From NCBI RefSeq assembly GCF_900107175.1, contig NZ_FNOZ01000001.1:372001-436000 (forward strand): a DNA stretch of 64,000 nt, written 5' to 3'. This stretch comes from Modestobacter sp. DSM 44400. GTDB taxonomy: Bacteria; Actinomycetota; Actinomycetes; Mycobacteriales; Geodermatophilaceae. Below, in pieces: positions 11,228-19,737 of the stretch (the first letter of the stretch is position 1; every line of letters begins with the position of its first letter). The notes under the pieces are model-generated. The model saw nothing but the letters and a program-made list of their open reading frames with translations, made no database searches and was not told the origin of the DNA. The position numbers and the translations under genes are program-made.

Positions 11228-11989
11228 TCAGACCGGGCCGGGCGAGGGGGTGGGCGGCGGCACGGTGGGGTCGCTGGGGGTCGGCTGGGGCACGGGCGCC
11301 GGGGTCGGCGGAGGTACGGGGTCGACCGGCGACGGCGACGGCGAGGGGGGCTGCGGCTGCGGGACCGGCGGGGAGGTCATGCCGCGTGCGGTGCCCTCGT
11401 GGCTTGGCGCGAAACGGCAGCGCCAGGCTTCGAGCAGCTCCGCTGACGAGTGGACGACCCGGTCGGCGTGATTGTGCCGGAGGAGGTTGCGGGCAGCCGC
11501 ATTGTCCGTCCCCTCAGTGACGTCCTGACCCGACACGAGGTCCAGCGGGACGGCGTAGTCGTAGCCACGCTCGGCGGCGCCGAGGACGGCGTAGAGCACG
11601 CAGCAGGCGATCTCGACACCGCCGAGGACCAGCCCCTCGATGCCCCAGTCGTCGAGTTGTCGGGTGAACTCGTCGCTCTGCCAGATGTCGAAGCGGTGCT
11701 TCGTCACGACCGCGGCGCCATGCAACGGTGCGACGGCCAACTCTGCGCCCGGGGTACCGGCCCGACAGAGCTGCTCGCCGGCGGCTGCCCGCTGCTGGCG
11801 AGCGGTCAGGTGGAGCGGGTCGAGGACCTGGCGGGTGTAGACGACGCGAGCGCCGAGCGCGGCAGCTTCACCGGCGAACGCCTGAGCGCGCTGCGCCGTG
11901 GCGACGTTGGCGGTCTGGCCGCGCGCATCCGGGTCGCAGAAGTCCGCCTGGAGGTCGATGAGGATGACGGCGACGCGGGCGGGATCCAG
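11228..11989 (-). CDS. Isochorismatase-family cysteine hydrolase with Pro-rich tail, start unclear
   Basis: The frame open from 12019 to 11228 contains the complete catalytic triad of the family: Asp in VILIDLQADFCDPD, Lys in VVTKHRFDIW, and Cys in GGVEIACCVLYAV. This suggests a nicotinamidase/isochorismatase-type amidase or hydrolase. No in-frame ATG or GTG precedes the catalytic Asp. The first TTG (11740) would delete it, so I place the start at CTG 11989 with reserve; the true start may lie beyond a frameshift. The last 50 residues are an unusual Pro/Ser/Thr tail. Its position between menJ and menG may be incidental. The substrate is unknown. Confidence 0.6.
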   Translation of the reverse strand: MDPARVAVILIDLQADFCDPDARGQTANVATAQRAQAFAGEAAALGARVVYTRQVLDPLHLTARQQRAAAGEQLCRAGTPGAELAVAPLHGAAVVTKHRFDIWQSDEFTRQLDDWGIEGLVLGGVEIACCVLYAVLGAAERGYDYAVPLDLVSGQDVTEGTDNAAARNLLRHNHADRVVHSSAELLEAWRCRFAPSHEGTARGMTSPPVPQPQPPSPSPSPVDPVPPPTPAPVPQPTPSDPTVPPPTPSPGPV

Positions 11990-12166
11990 CTCCTCGACTC
12001 GGGGGACGCCTGCACCCTGTCACTCCGGCGGCCCTGGAGGGCCACCGAAAGGAGGGTGGTGATTCGTCGAGCAAGTCTGGCGGTCCGGCCGGCGCCTGGC
12101 TGGTGCGGCCAGATGGTCCATGTCCGGTGTTCGCGTGATCCGGGTGGGCGGGAAAGGGTCGGCGAC

Positions 12167-12886
12167 TCAGCCGCGGGTGCCGCGGGTGCCGCGGTGCAGC
12201 GCGACGACGCCCCCGGTCAGGTTGCGCCAGGCGACGTCGGACCAACCCGCGCCCTGCAGCCACCCGGCCAGCTCCGCCTGCGCCGGCCACGCCCGGATCG
12301 ACTCGGCCAGGTAGACGTAGGCCTCGGGATTGCTGCTCACCGCCCGGGCGATGCGGGGCAGCGCCTTCATCAGGTACTCGGTGTAGACGGTTCGGAACGG
12401 CGACCAGGTGGGGCTGGAGAACTCGCAGACCACCAGCCGCCCGCCCGGCCGGGTGACGCGGGCGAACTCCCGCAACGCCGCCCGTGGGTCGGCGACGTTG
12501 CGCAGCCCGAAGGAGATGACGACGCCGTCCACGCTCTCGTCGGCCAGGGGCAGCGCCATCGCGTCGCCGGCCACCTTGGGTACGGCGCGCGCCGCACCGG
12601 CGCGCAACATCCCCTGCGAGAAATCGCAGGCAATGGCCCGCACACCGCCGGCGGCCAGCTCCACCGTCGACACCGCGGTGCCGGCGGCCACGTCCAGCAC
12701 GGTCGACCCGGGCCGGGCGCCCATCGCGTCCCGGGTGGCCCGCCGCCAGCCGGCGTCGAGCCCGCCGGAGAGCACCGTGTTGGTCAGGTCGTAGCGCCCG
12801 GCGACCCGGTCAAACATCGCCGCCACCTCGGCCGGCCGCTTCTGCAGGTCGGCGCGCACGCCGTCGGTCGGTGATCCGGTCGCCAC
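12167..12886 (-). CDS. menG: Demethylmenaquinone methyltransferase
   Basis: SAM-dependent C-methyltransferase of the UbiE/MenG family, the methylation step of menaquinone synthesis. The 239-residue product has [18 protein letters not shown] near residue 27, the SAM loop [15 protein letters not shown] near 63, and the family segment [19 protein letters not shown] near 123. The start is GTG at 12886. TAGCGT ends seven bases before it, pointing to a leaderless transcript. It is divergent from menF across 38 bp, and the neighbouring men genes make the quinone role clear. Confidence 0.94.
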   Translation of the reverse strand: MATGSPTDGVRADLQKRPAEVAAMFDRVAGRYDLTNTVLSGGLDAGWRRATRDAMGARPGSTVLDVAAGTAVSTVELAAGGVRAIACDFSQGMLRAGAARAVPKVAGDAMALPLADESVDGVVISFGLRNVADPRAALREFARVTRPGGRLVVCEFSSPTWSPFRTVYTEYLMKALPRIARAVSSNPEAYVYLAESIRAWPAQAELAGWLQGAGWSDVAWRNLTGGVVALHRGTRGTRG

Positions 12887-12893
12887 GTGGCTG

Positions 12894-12918
12894 ACGCTAC
12901 CGGCGGGCCTCCTACCCT
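12894..12918. promoter_or_regulatory. Back-to-back leaderless promoters for menG and menF
   Basis: TAGCGT (minus, 12899-12894) ends seven bases before the menG GTG. TACCCT (plus, 12913-12918) ends six bases before the menF GTG. The whole divergent region is 38 bp, so the two polymerase footprints must overlap. Confidence 0.55.
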
Positions 12919-12924
12919 GGAGCG

Positions 12925-14190
12925 GTGACCACGGCAGCCCTCCCGTCGACGACCAGGACGGCGACGGTCACGACCACGTCGCTGGGCGCCCGGCGCACGC
13001 CGTTGCTGACGTTGCTGCCCGCCGACGGCGCCCTGGCCTGGGTGCGGCGCGGCGAGGGCCTGGTCGGCTGGGGCGAGGCCGATCGGCTGGAGGTGTCCGG
13101 TCCGGATGCGCTGGCCACGGCCGCCGCATGGTGGGCCGAGCGCTGCGCCCGCAGCGAGGTGACCGACCCACTCGGCATCCCCGGCTCGGGGCCGCTCGTC
13201 TTCGCCTCCATCGCCTTCGACCCGGTCGCCGGGACGTCGGTGTTCGTCGTCCCCGAGGTGGTCGTCGGGCGGCGGGCCGGGCGCACGTGGGTCACCATGA
13301 CCGGCGACGGCGGCCCGGCGGTCGTCGAGACCTCCCCGCAGGACGCCGCCACCTCGATCGGCCGGCTCGCCTACGCCGACGGCGCACTCGACCCGGTGGC
13401 CTGGTGCGGCGCGGTCGCGGCGGCCGTCGGGCGCATCGACGCCGGCGAGCTGGACAAGGTCGTGCTCGCCCGCGACCTGCTGGTCACCGCCGACCGGCCG
13501 CTGGACCCACGACGACTGCTGTTGCGGCTGGCCGAGCGCTTCCCCGACTGCTGGACCTTTGCCGTCGACGGACTTCTCGGCGCCACTCCCGAGCTGCTGC
13601 TGGGCCGCACCGGCCGGGAGCTGTCCGCCCGGGTGCTGGCCGGCACCGCCCCGCGCGGCGCGGGAGCCGACGACCACCGGCTCGCCGAGGGCCTGGCGCA
13701 CTCGGCCAAGGACCACGCGGAGCACGCCTACGCCGTCGACTCGCTCGCCGCGTCGCTGGGGCCCTTCTGCGCGGAGCTCGTCGTCCCGGCGCAGCCGGAG
13801 GTGCTCACGCTGCCCAACGTGCGCCATCTGGCCAGCGACGTGCACGGCCGCCAGCGGGACGACGATGGGACCGGCCTGCTCGAACTGGTCGGCGCCGTGC
13901 ACCCCACCGCCGCCGTCTGCGGCAGCCCGACCCCCGCGGCGGCCCGGGTGATCGTCGAGCTCGAGGGCATGGACCGCGGCCGCTACGCCGGGCCGGTGGG
14001 CTGGCTCGACGCCCGCGGGGACGGCGAGTTCGGCCTCGCCCTGCGCTGCGCCCAGCTGACCGGCGCGGAGGACGGGCGGCAGGCCCGGCTGTTCGCCGGC
14101 TGCGGCATCGTCTCCGGCTCCGACCCGATCGCCGAGCTCGCCGAGACCCAGGCCAAGTTGGCCGCGTTCCAGGCCGCGCTGGAGGACTGA
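12925..14190 (+). CDS. menF: Isochorismate synthase
   Basis: Converts chorismate to isochorismate, the first committed step of the o-succinylbenzoate route. The 421-residue product has the chorismate-binding fold in its C-terminal 250 residues: the [13 protein letters not shown] lysine segment, [23 protein letters not shown] and the [11 protein letters not shown] active-site block. No lysine or glutamine-amidotransferase feature points to anthranilate synthase. A dhb/ent siderophore role is possible in principle, but the men neighbours favour menaquinone. GTG start, probably leaderless. Confidence 0.92.
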   Translation: MTTAALPSTTRTATVTTTSLGARRTPLLTLLPADGALAWVRRGEGLVGWGEADRLEVSGPDALATAAAWWAERCARSEVTDPLGIPGSGPLVFASIAFDPVAGTSVFVVPEVVVGRRAGRTWVTMTGDGGPAVVETSPQDAATSIGRLAYADGALDPVAWCGAVAAAVGRIDAGELDKVVLARDLLVTADRPLDPRRLLLRLAERFPDCWTFAVDGLLGATPELLLGRTGRELSARVLAGTAPRGAGADDHRLAEGLAHSAKDHAEHAYAVDSLAASLGPFCAELVVPAQPEVLTLPNVRHLASDVHGRQRDDDGTGLLELVGAVHPTAAVCGSPTPAAARVIVELEGMDRGRYAGPVGWLDARGDGEFGLALRCAQLTGAEDGRQARLFAGCGIVSGSDPIAELAETQAKLAAFQAALED

Positions 14191-14410
14191 CCCCTCGAGG
14201 TGACCTCGCCGGGCTGACGGAGCCAGCTGCCGGACAGGTCCTCCGGCTCGTTGTGCTCTGACCCAGATCCGCGAGTAGCGGGTGGGTTGGAACGGCCGCC
14301 CGCTCCCGCGGCTGCAACAGACGCGACACGGTCAGCAGGCCGGACCAGGCGCCACATGCGTGTTCAGCGACGGGTGTTCCGGCGCGGCCCGGGCGGACTG
14401 ACCGGCCAGC
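14191..14410. terminator. menF-menD convergent spacer with weak hairpin
   Basis: This 220-bp gap between convergent genes has one candidate terminator: GCGGGTGG at 14278-14285 pairs with CCGCCCGC at 14296-14303 (one G-U pair, ten-base loop). No T-run follows on either strand. I see no open frame of convincing composition in the rest. Confidence 0.35.
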
Positions 14411-16189
14411 TCAGCCCAGCGCCGCCGCGGCGACGTCGCGCAGCCGGGTCGCCAGCCGGGCCTCGGCCAGCTGGTCGGTGCGGACGACGACCACCCGCGG
14501 CCCGCCTGCGCCGAGCGCGGCGACCAGCTGGCCGGGGACGCCGACCGCAGTCGCCGCCCACCCGAGCGCCCGGGCGATCGCCACCAGGTCGCGCCCGTGC
14601 GGCGTGCCGAAGACCCGCCGGTAACCGGCCTCGTACCGGGCCTGCCCGGGCTCGAGCTGGACGAAGATCCCGCCCCCGTCGTTGTCCGGGACGACGACGG
14701 TCAGGTTCGGCAGCGGCTCACCCTCGCCGGTGAGCAGGCCGGTCAGGTCGTGCAGGAACGTCAGGTCGCCCATCAGCGCGAACGCCGGTCCCCCGCCGCC
14801 GCCCTGGTGCGCCAGCGCCGCGCCGATCGCGGTCGAGATCGTGCCGTCGATGCCGGCCACCCCCCGGTTGGCCAGGACGGTCAAGCCCGGCCGCGGCACG
14901 GCCAGCCGGTCGACGTCGCGCACCGGGGTGGACGAGCCCAGCACCAGCAGCGCCCCGGCAGGCAGCGTGGCGACCACGTCGCGGGCCAGCCGGGCGGCGG
15001 TGAGCCCGCGCGGGGGGACGTCGTCCAGCTCGGCGTCGACCGCGGCGCCCACCCGGGCGGCGGCGGCGCTCCAGGCGGCGGCCCACTCACCGGTTGCCGC
15101 ACGGGCTGCCGGGTCGCGCAGCACCATCCCCGGGTCCAGCGCGACGCCGCCCACCGTGATGCTCTCCCGGCTCGGGTCGGCCCACCGGGGGCTGGGCCCG
15201 TAGGCCTCCACCTCGACCTGCGGGTCGGCCAGCAGCGCGGCGACCGGCCGGGACAGCGTCGGCCGACCGACCACGAGCACCCGGTCGGGCCGGTGGGCCG
15301 CAAGCCACTCCGGGACGCCGAGCAGCAGCGCCGCCCCGCGTACGGCGCCCGATGCCCCCCAGGCACCACTGCTGGGTTCGGCGAGCACCGGCCAGCCACG
15401 CTGGTCGGCGACGACGGCGGCGCCGCGGCCGACCGCTGGCGGCGCGTCACCGGCGATGACGAGGATGCGTCCGGACCCGGCCGGCGCCGCGGCCAGGCCG
15501 ACGCCGCGGGAGACCGCCGGCCCGGCGGCCCGGGTCCACGGCGCGCCACCAGGGCGCCCGGCCCACGGCCCGGTGGGCGGGCCGGGTCGGACGCCGGGGA
15601 CGCCGTCCCCGGGCAGCAGCGGCTCCCGCAGCGCCAGGTTCAGGTGCACCGGTCCTGGGTCGGCCGACAGTGCACCGCGGGCGACGAGCAGGGCACGGGC
15701 CACCACCGAGCGCCAGTACTTGTTCTGCGCCGCGGCCCGGCCGGGCTCGGGGACGCCCACGTCGGCCGCCCAGCGCACCGCGCCGCCGTAGAGACCGGCC
15801 TGCTGCACGGTCTGGTTGGCCCCCGTGTCGCGCAGCTCGGGGGGCCGGTCGGCGGTCAGCGCCAGTAGCGGCACGCCGCTGTGCGAGGCCTCGAGCACCG
15901 CGGCGTGCAGATGTGCGGTCGCCGTACCGGAGGTGGTCAGCACCGGCACCGGCCGGCCGGACGATTTCGCCAGGCCCAGGGCGAGGAAGGCCGCGGTGCG
16001 CTCGTCGATGCGCACGTGCAGCCGCAGCCGCCCGGTCGCCTCGGCGTCGGCGAGCGCGAGCGCGAGCGGCGCGGAACGGGAGCCGGGGGCCAGCACGGCG
16101 TCGGTCACGCCGCCGCGGACCAGTTCGTCGACGAGCACCCGCGCGAAGGCGGTGGCCGGGTTCGGCTCGTCGGCGACGCCGGTCGTCAC
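14411..16189 (-). CDS. menD: 2-succinyl-5-enolpyruvyl-6-hydroxy-3-cyclohexene-1-carboxylate synthase
   Basis: Thiamine-diphosphate enzyme joining isochorismate and 2-oxoglutarate. The 592-residue product has the N-terminal APGSRSAPLALAL and the catalytic Glu in RIDERTAAFLALGLAKSSG near residue 50. The C-terminal ThDP site is MGDLTFLHDLTGLL followed by VVVPDNDGGGIFVQLE. The GTG start at 16189 overlaps the menC stop by 4 bp (GTGA), which rules out the longer Arg-rich frame upstream. menC-menD form a two-gene minus-strand unit. Confidence 0.96.
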   Translation of the reverse strand: MTTGVADEPNPATAFARVLVDELVRGGVTDAVLAPGSRSAPLALALADAEATGRLRLHVRIDERTAAFLALGLAKSSGRPVPVLTTSGTATAHLHAAVLEASHSGVPLLALTADRPPELRDTGANQTVQQAGLYGGAVRWAADVGVPEPGRAAAQNKYWRSVVARALLVARGALSADPGPVHLNLALREPLLPGDGVPGVRPGPPTGPWAGRPGGAPWTRAAGPAVSRGVGLAAAPAGSGRILVIAGDAPPAVGRGAAVVADQRGWPVLAEPSSGAWGASGAVRGAALLLGVPEWLAAHRPDRVLVVGRPTLSRPVAALLADPQVEVEAYGPSPRWADPSRESITVGGVALDPGMVLRDPAARAATGEWAAAWSAAAARVGAAVDAELDDVPPRGLTAARLARDVVATLPAGALLVLGSSTPVRDVDRLAVPRPGLTVLANRGVAGIDGTISTAIGAALAHQGGGGGPAFALMGDLTFLHDLTGLLTGEGEPLPNLTVVVPDNDGGGIFVQLEPGQARYEAGYRRVFGTPHGRDLVAIARALGWAATAVGVPGQLVAALGAGGPRVVVVRTDQLAEARLATRLRDVAAAALG

Positions 16190-17160
16190 GTGGGCACCCC
16201 GGCGGCCAGCACCGCGGCCAGCCGCTCCCGCCACCGGCGGTCGGTGTCGGCGTCGGCGCGGACCTCGGCCAGCCGGTCGGGCACCGCCCGGACGACCGGC
16301 AGCGCACCATCGACCGGCAGCAGCGGCGCACTGGCGACGTCGGCGGTGAACAGCGCCACGGTGGCCAGCCCGCAGGCGAACGGCAGCTCGGGCAGCGCGG
16401 CGGCCAGCGCGACCCCGGCGGCGATGCCCACCGAGCTCTCCAACGCCGAGGAGACGACGCAGGGCAACCCGTGCGCCTCGGCCACCTCGAGCGCCGCGCG
16501 CACCCCGCCCAACGGCTGCACCTTGAGGACGACGACGTCCGCCGCGGCGGTCAGGTCGATCCGGCGCGGGTCGGCCGCCCGCCGCACCACCTCGTCGGCG
16601 GCGATCCGGACGTCGACCCGCCGGCGCACCGCGGCCAGGTCGGCCAGCGTCGGGCACGGCTGCTCGGCGTACTCCAGCCCGACCCGGTCCAGCTCACGCA
16701 GCCGGGCCACCGCGGTGTCGACGTCCCAGGCGGCGTTGGCGTCGACCCGGATGGCGCCGGCCGGCCCCAGTGCGTCGCGCACCGCCTCCGCCCGGGCGAG
16801 ATCCTCGGCCGGGGACTGCCCGGGCTCGGCGACCTTCACCTTCGCCGTCCGGCAGCCCGACGCCGTGACGATCGCGTGCGCCCGCTCCGGACCGACCGCC
16901 GGCACCGTGACGTTCACCGGCACGCTGGCCCGCAGGGGGTCCGGCCAGCCCAGCACCGCCGCCTCGTGCGCGCACGCCCACCAGCGGCGGCTCTCTGCGA
17001 TGTCGTAGTCCCAGAACGGGGAGAACTCGCCCCAGCCCGCCGGGCCGCGCACCAGTACCCCGTCGCGGACGTCGATGCCGCGGAACCGGGTGCGCAGCGG
17101 CACCCGGTACACGTGCGCCTCCAGCGCCGGCCCGGCACCGGCGGAGAGGGCATCGACCAC
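16186..17160 (-). CDS. menC: o-Succinylbenzoate synthase
   Basis: Enolase-superfamily dehydratase giving o-succinylbenzoate. The 324-residue product shows the superfamily residues: TAKVKV with the catalytic Lys near residue 128, metal ligands in RVDANAAWD, EYAEQPCP and IAADEVVRR, and a second Lys in VVVLKVQPLGG. The GTG start at 17160 is preceded by TAGGCT ending six bases before it, so the transcript is probably leaderless. It is coupled to menD by a 4-bp overlap and divergent from the CDP-alcohol transferase gene. Confidence 0.95.
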   Translation of the reverse strand: MVDALSAGAGPALEAHVYRVPLRTRFRGIDVRDGVLVRGPAGWGEFSPFWDYDIAESRRWWACAHEAAVLGWPDPLRASVPVNVTVPAVGPERAHAIVTASGCRTAKVKVAEPGQSPAEDLARAEAVRDALGPAGAIRVDANAAWDVDTAVARLRELDRVGLEYAEQPCPTLADLAAVRRRVDVRIAADEVVRRAADPRRIDLTAAADVVVLKVQPLGGVRAALEVAEAHGLPCVVSSALESSVGIAAGVALAAALPELPFACGLATVALFTADVASAPLLPVDGALPVVRAVPDRLAEVRADADTDRRWRERLAAVLAAGVPT

Positions 17161-17166
17161 GCCGAC

Positions 17167-17172
17167 AGCCTA
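17167..17172 (-). promoter_or_regulatory. -10 element for leaderless menC
   Basis: TAGGCT on the minus strand, six bases before the menC GTG. The identical hexamer precedes menE. Confidence 0.45.
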
Positions 17173-17282
17173 GGTGGGCGGCCCGGACACACCGCGCCGA
17201 TCCATGTCCTGCATACCGGGTCTGGCTTACGGTGCACCCGCGCCGTCGCCCGTCCACCCAGCCGCGAACCCCGGAGTCCGCA

Positions 17283-17999
17283 GTGGCCCTCTCGATCCTG
17301 CACCGCAGCTCCGCGCCTACCGCCGGGACCCCGGTCGCGTCCTGCGGAATGCGTGGCTGCGGGGTGCGTGGCTGCTGCTGCGCCGACCGGCGGCAACTGC
17401 TCAACGGCCCCAACGCGGTCACCGTCGTCCGGACCGTCGCCTCACTGATCCTGGTGACGCTTGCGGCGGTGCAGCACTCCTGGCCGCTGCTGCTGGCCGC
17501 CTACCTCACCTACTGGGTCGGCGACTCCGCCGACGGCTGCCTGGCCCGCTGGCGGGGCCAGGAGTCCCGGTTCGGCGCGGTGTTCGACGTGGTGTGCGAC
17601 CGGATCAACTGCACCAGCTGCGCGCTCGTGCTGCTGATGTTCGTGCCGGCGCCACTACCGGTGGCCGTATTCCTGTTCCAGTTCGTCGTTGTCGACCTGC
17701 CGCTGACGCTGCTGCCGATGCGCTGGCCGGTGCTCTCCCCCAACTACTTCTTCCTGGTCGACCGGCTGGCGTACACCCTGAACTGGCACGTGGTCGCCAA
17801 GGTCACGAACACGACGCTGCTCGTCCTACTGCTGGTCTTCGTGCCCGACCAACGGGTCGCCCTGGTCGCTGCCAGCGCCGTGCTCTGCATCAAGGTCTTC
17901 TCGCTGGTCCGCGTGCTGCGGCTGCGGCTGCCCGCCGACCGGGCGCACGTGACGCCGCCCGCCGCCGCGGCAGTGCGGAGCGCTCCCGCCCGTGCCTGA
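17283..17999 (+). CDS. CDP-alcohol phosphatidyltransferase family membrane protein
   Basis: Integral membrane enzyme that transfers a phospho-group from a CDP-lipid to an alcohol acceptor; the acceptor cannot be told. The complete family motif D-x2-D-G-x2-A-R-x8-G-x3-D-x3-D is present as DSADGCLAR, then G, D and D in FGAVFDVVCDR (about residues 80-105). About five transmembrane helices follow. Just before the first helix is a Cys-rich patch, SCGMRGCGVRGCCC, unusual for this family. The GTG at 17283 was chosen for the CCGGAG seven bases upstream; GTG 17232 would add 17 residues. It overlaps the next gene by 8 bp. Confidence 0.85.
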   Translation: MALSILHRSSAPTAGTPVASCGMRGCGVRGCCCADRRQLLNGPNAVTVVRTVASLILVTLAAVQHSWPLLLAAYLTYWVGDSADGCLARWRGQESRFGAVFDVVCDRINCTSCALVLLMFVPAPLPVAVFLFQFVVVDLPLTLLPMRWPVLSPNYFFLVDRLAYTLNWHVVAKVTNTTLLVLLLVFVPDQRVALVAASAVLCIKVFSLVRVLRLRLPADRAHVTPPAAAAVRSAPARA

Positions 18000-18549
18000 C
18001 GCCGGGCCCCTCGGGCTCATCGCCCTGGGCCTGGTGTTCGGCGCCGTCTCGGCGGTGACCCCGTTCCTGCCGGTCGAGGCGTACGTGATCGGCCTGGCCG
18101 TCACCCATGCGACCGGCATCGCCCTGGCCGGCGCCGTCGCCGCCGCCCTGGGCCAGACCGCCGGGAAGCTGGTGCTGTTCAGCGCCGCGCGCTCGGCCGG
18201 CCAGTCACGGTGGTTGCGCCGGCTGCGCGAACGGGGCGCGAAGGCGGCCGCCGAGGTGACCGCCGGGGACGGCGCGCGGGAGGACGCCCCCGCCGGGCGG
18301 ACCCGCCGGGGCCTGCAGCGGCTCGGCGTCTGGACCCGGCACGCCAACGCCGTCGGCACCCGGTTGCTGTCCGGCCGCGCCGGGCCCGTGGTCGTGCTGG
18401 TCAGCGGCGCGGTCGGGCTGCCTCCACTGCTCGCGATCGCCTTCTACGCGGGCAGCTCGAGCATGAAGGTGCGCAGCTTCCTGGCGGCGTGCCTGGTCGG
18501 CCGCACCATCCGGTTCGTCGTCCTGGCCCTGGTTCCCGACCTGTTCTGA
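17992..18549 (+). CDS. VTT/DedA-like membrane protein
   Basis: The 185-residue product has hydrophobic segments at about 8-60 and 125-180, separated by a charged cytoplasmic loop rich in Arg and Ala (about 65-115). The FLPVEAYVIGL segment and the later GLPPLLAIAFYAGSSSMKVRSF block resemble the VTT (DedA/SNARE-associated) fold of lipid scramblase-like proteins. It starts at GTG 17992, 8 bp inside the preceding phosphatidyltransferase gene, so the two are probably co-translated and may act on the same lipid. Confidence 0.75.
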   Translation: MPDAGPLGLIALGLVFGAVSAVTPFLPVEAYVIGLAVTHATGIALAGAVAAALGQTAGKLVLFSAARSAGQSRWLRRLRERGAKAAAEVTAGDGAREDAPAGRTRRGLQRLGVWTRHANAVGTRLLSGRAGPVVVLVSGAVGLPPLLAIAFYAGSSSMKVRSFLAACLVGRTIRFVVLALVPDLF

Positions 18550-18568
18550 GCGGCCGGCGCCCCCGCCG

Positions 18569-18574
18569 TAGGCT
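18569..18574 (+). promoter_or_regulatory. -10 element for leaderless menE
   Basis: TAGGCT ends eight bases before the menE GTG, in the 33-bp gap after the VTT gene. Confidence 0.4.
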
Positions 18575-18582
18575 CGCTCCCC

Positions 18583-19737
18583 GTGGCCCGGCAGCTGACC
18601 CTCGTGCCCGCTCCCGGCCCGGACGACGCCGCCGCGGTGCTGGGCACCGTCTGGCCAACGCTGCAGGCCTGCCTGGACGGCGACGCCCCGCTGGCCGTCC
18701 TGCCCGCCGGCACCGGGCCGGCCGGCACCGCCCGTGCGGTGCTCCGCCCGGACCAGCCGCTGGAGCCGGGCACCGACCTGGTCGTGGTCACCTCCGGGTC
18801 CACTGGCGGCGGTCGCGGGGTGCTGCTGTCCGCCGGCGCGCTGCGCGCCTCGGCCACCGCCACGCTCGACCGGCTGGGTGGCCCGGGGAGCTGGCTGCTG
18901 GCGCTGCCTCTCTCAGCCGTCGGCGGCCTGCAGGTCCTCTGCCGCAGCGCGTTGGCCGGCCGCGCCCCCGCCGTGCTGGGCCGACACGAGCCGCTGGGCT
19001 CGGCGCTGGCCCGGCTGCCGGCCGGCGACCGGCGGTACACCTCCCTGGTGCCCACCCAACTGCGCCGGTTCCTGGCCACCGAGCCCGACGCGCTCGCCAC
19101 CTTCGACGGCGTCCTGGTCGGCGGAGCAGCCACCGACGCCGCCCTGCTGCAGGGGGCCCGGGACGCCGGGGTCGCGGTGCGCACCACCTACGGGATGAGC
19201 GAGACCGCCGGCGGCTGCGTCTACGACGGCGTGCCGCTGGCCGGCGTCGGCGTCCGGGTGGACGACGAGGGCGTGCAGCTGTCCGGCCCGACCCTGGCGC
19301 ACGGCTACCGGCTCGACCCGGCTGGCACGGCGGCGGTCTTCGGCGCCGACGGCTGGTTCCGCACCCGGGACGCCGGCTCGCTGGACGCCGACGGCCGGCT
19401 CACCGTGCACGGCCGGCTGGACGACGTCCTGGTCACCGGCGGGGTGAACGTGGCGCCGCAGGCCGTGGAGGCGGTGCTGCGCGAGCACCCGTCGGTCGCC
19501 GACGCCGTCGTCGCCGGTCGACCGGACCCGGAGTGGGGCCAGCGGGTGGTCGCTGCCGTCGTCCCCGCGCCCGGCGCGACGCCCACCCTGGCCGAGCTGC
19601 GGCCCTGGGTCACCGCCCGGCTCGGCGCAGCCGCCGCCCCCCGCGAGCTGCACGAGATCGCCGCCGTCCCCACGCTGCACACCGGCAAGCCCGACCGCCG
19701 CTCGGTCGCGACGCAGCTGACCAGCGGAGAGCAGTAG
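18583..19737 (+). CDS. menE: o-Succinylbenzoate-CoA ligase
   Basis: Adenylate-forming enzyme activating o-succinylbenzoate with CoA. At 384 residues it is a short ANL enzyme, as is usual for actinobacterial MenE. It has the P-loop-like VVVTSGSTGGGRGVLLS near residue 67, TTYGMSETAGGCVYDG near 205, the hinge region GRLDDVLVTGGVNVAPQAVE near 285, and the C-terminal catalytic Lys in LHTGKPDRRSV. GTG start. Its stop shares one base with the menA start (TAGTG), so menE-menA are coupled. Confidence 0.93.
   Translation: MARQLTLVPAPGPDDAAAVLGTVWPTLQACLDGDAPLAVLPAGTGPAGTARAVLRPDQPLEPGTDLVVVTSGSTGGGRGVLLSAGALRASATATLDRLGGPGSWLLALPLSAVGGLQVLCRSALAGRAPAVLGRHEPLGSALARLPAGDRRYTSLVPTQLRRFLATEPDALATFDGVLVGGAATDAALLQGARDAGVAVRTTYGMSETAGGCVYDGVPLAGVGVRVDDEGVQLSGPTLAHGYRLDPAGTAAVFGADGWFRTRDAGSLDADGRLTVHGRLDDVLVTGGVNVAPQAVEAVLREHPSVADAVVAGRPDPEWGQRVVAAVVPAPGATPTLAELRPWVTARLGAAAAPRELHEIAAVPTLHTGKPDRRSVATQLTSGEQ

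Noticed and set aside
18210-19736. Plus-strand frame upstream of menA, continuous with it
   Set aside because: It is an alternative frame of the VTT gene and menE. menA starts at GTG 19737, where family similarity begins.
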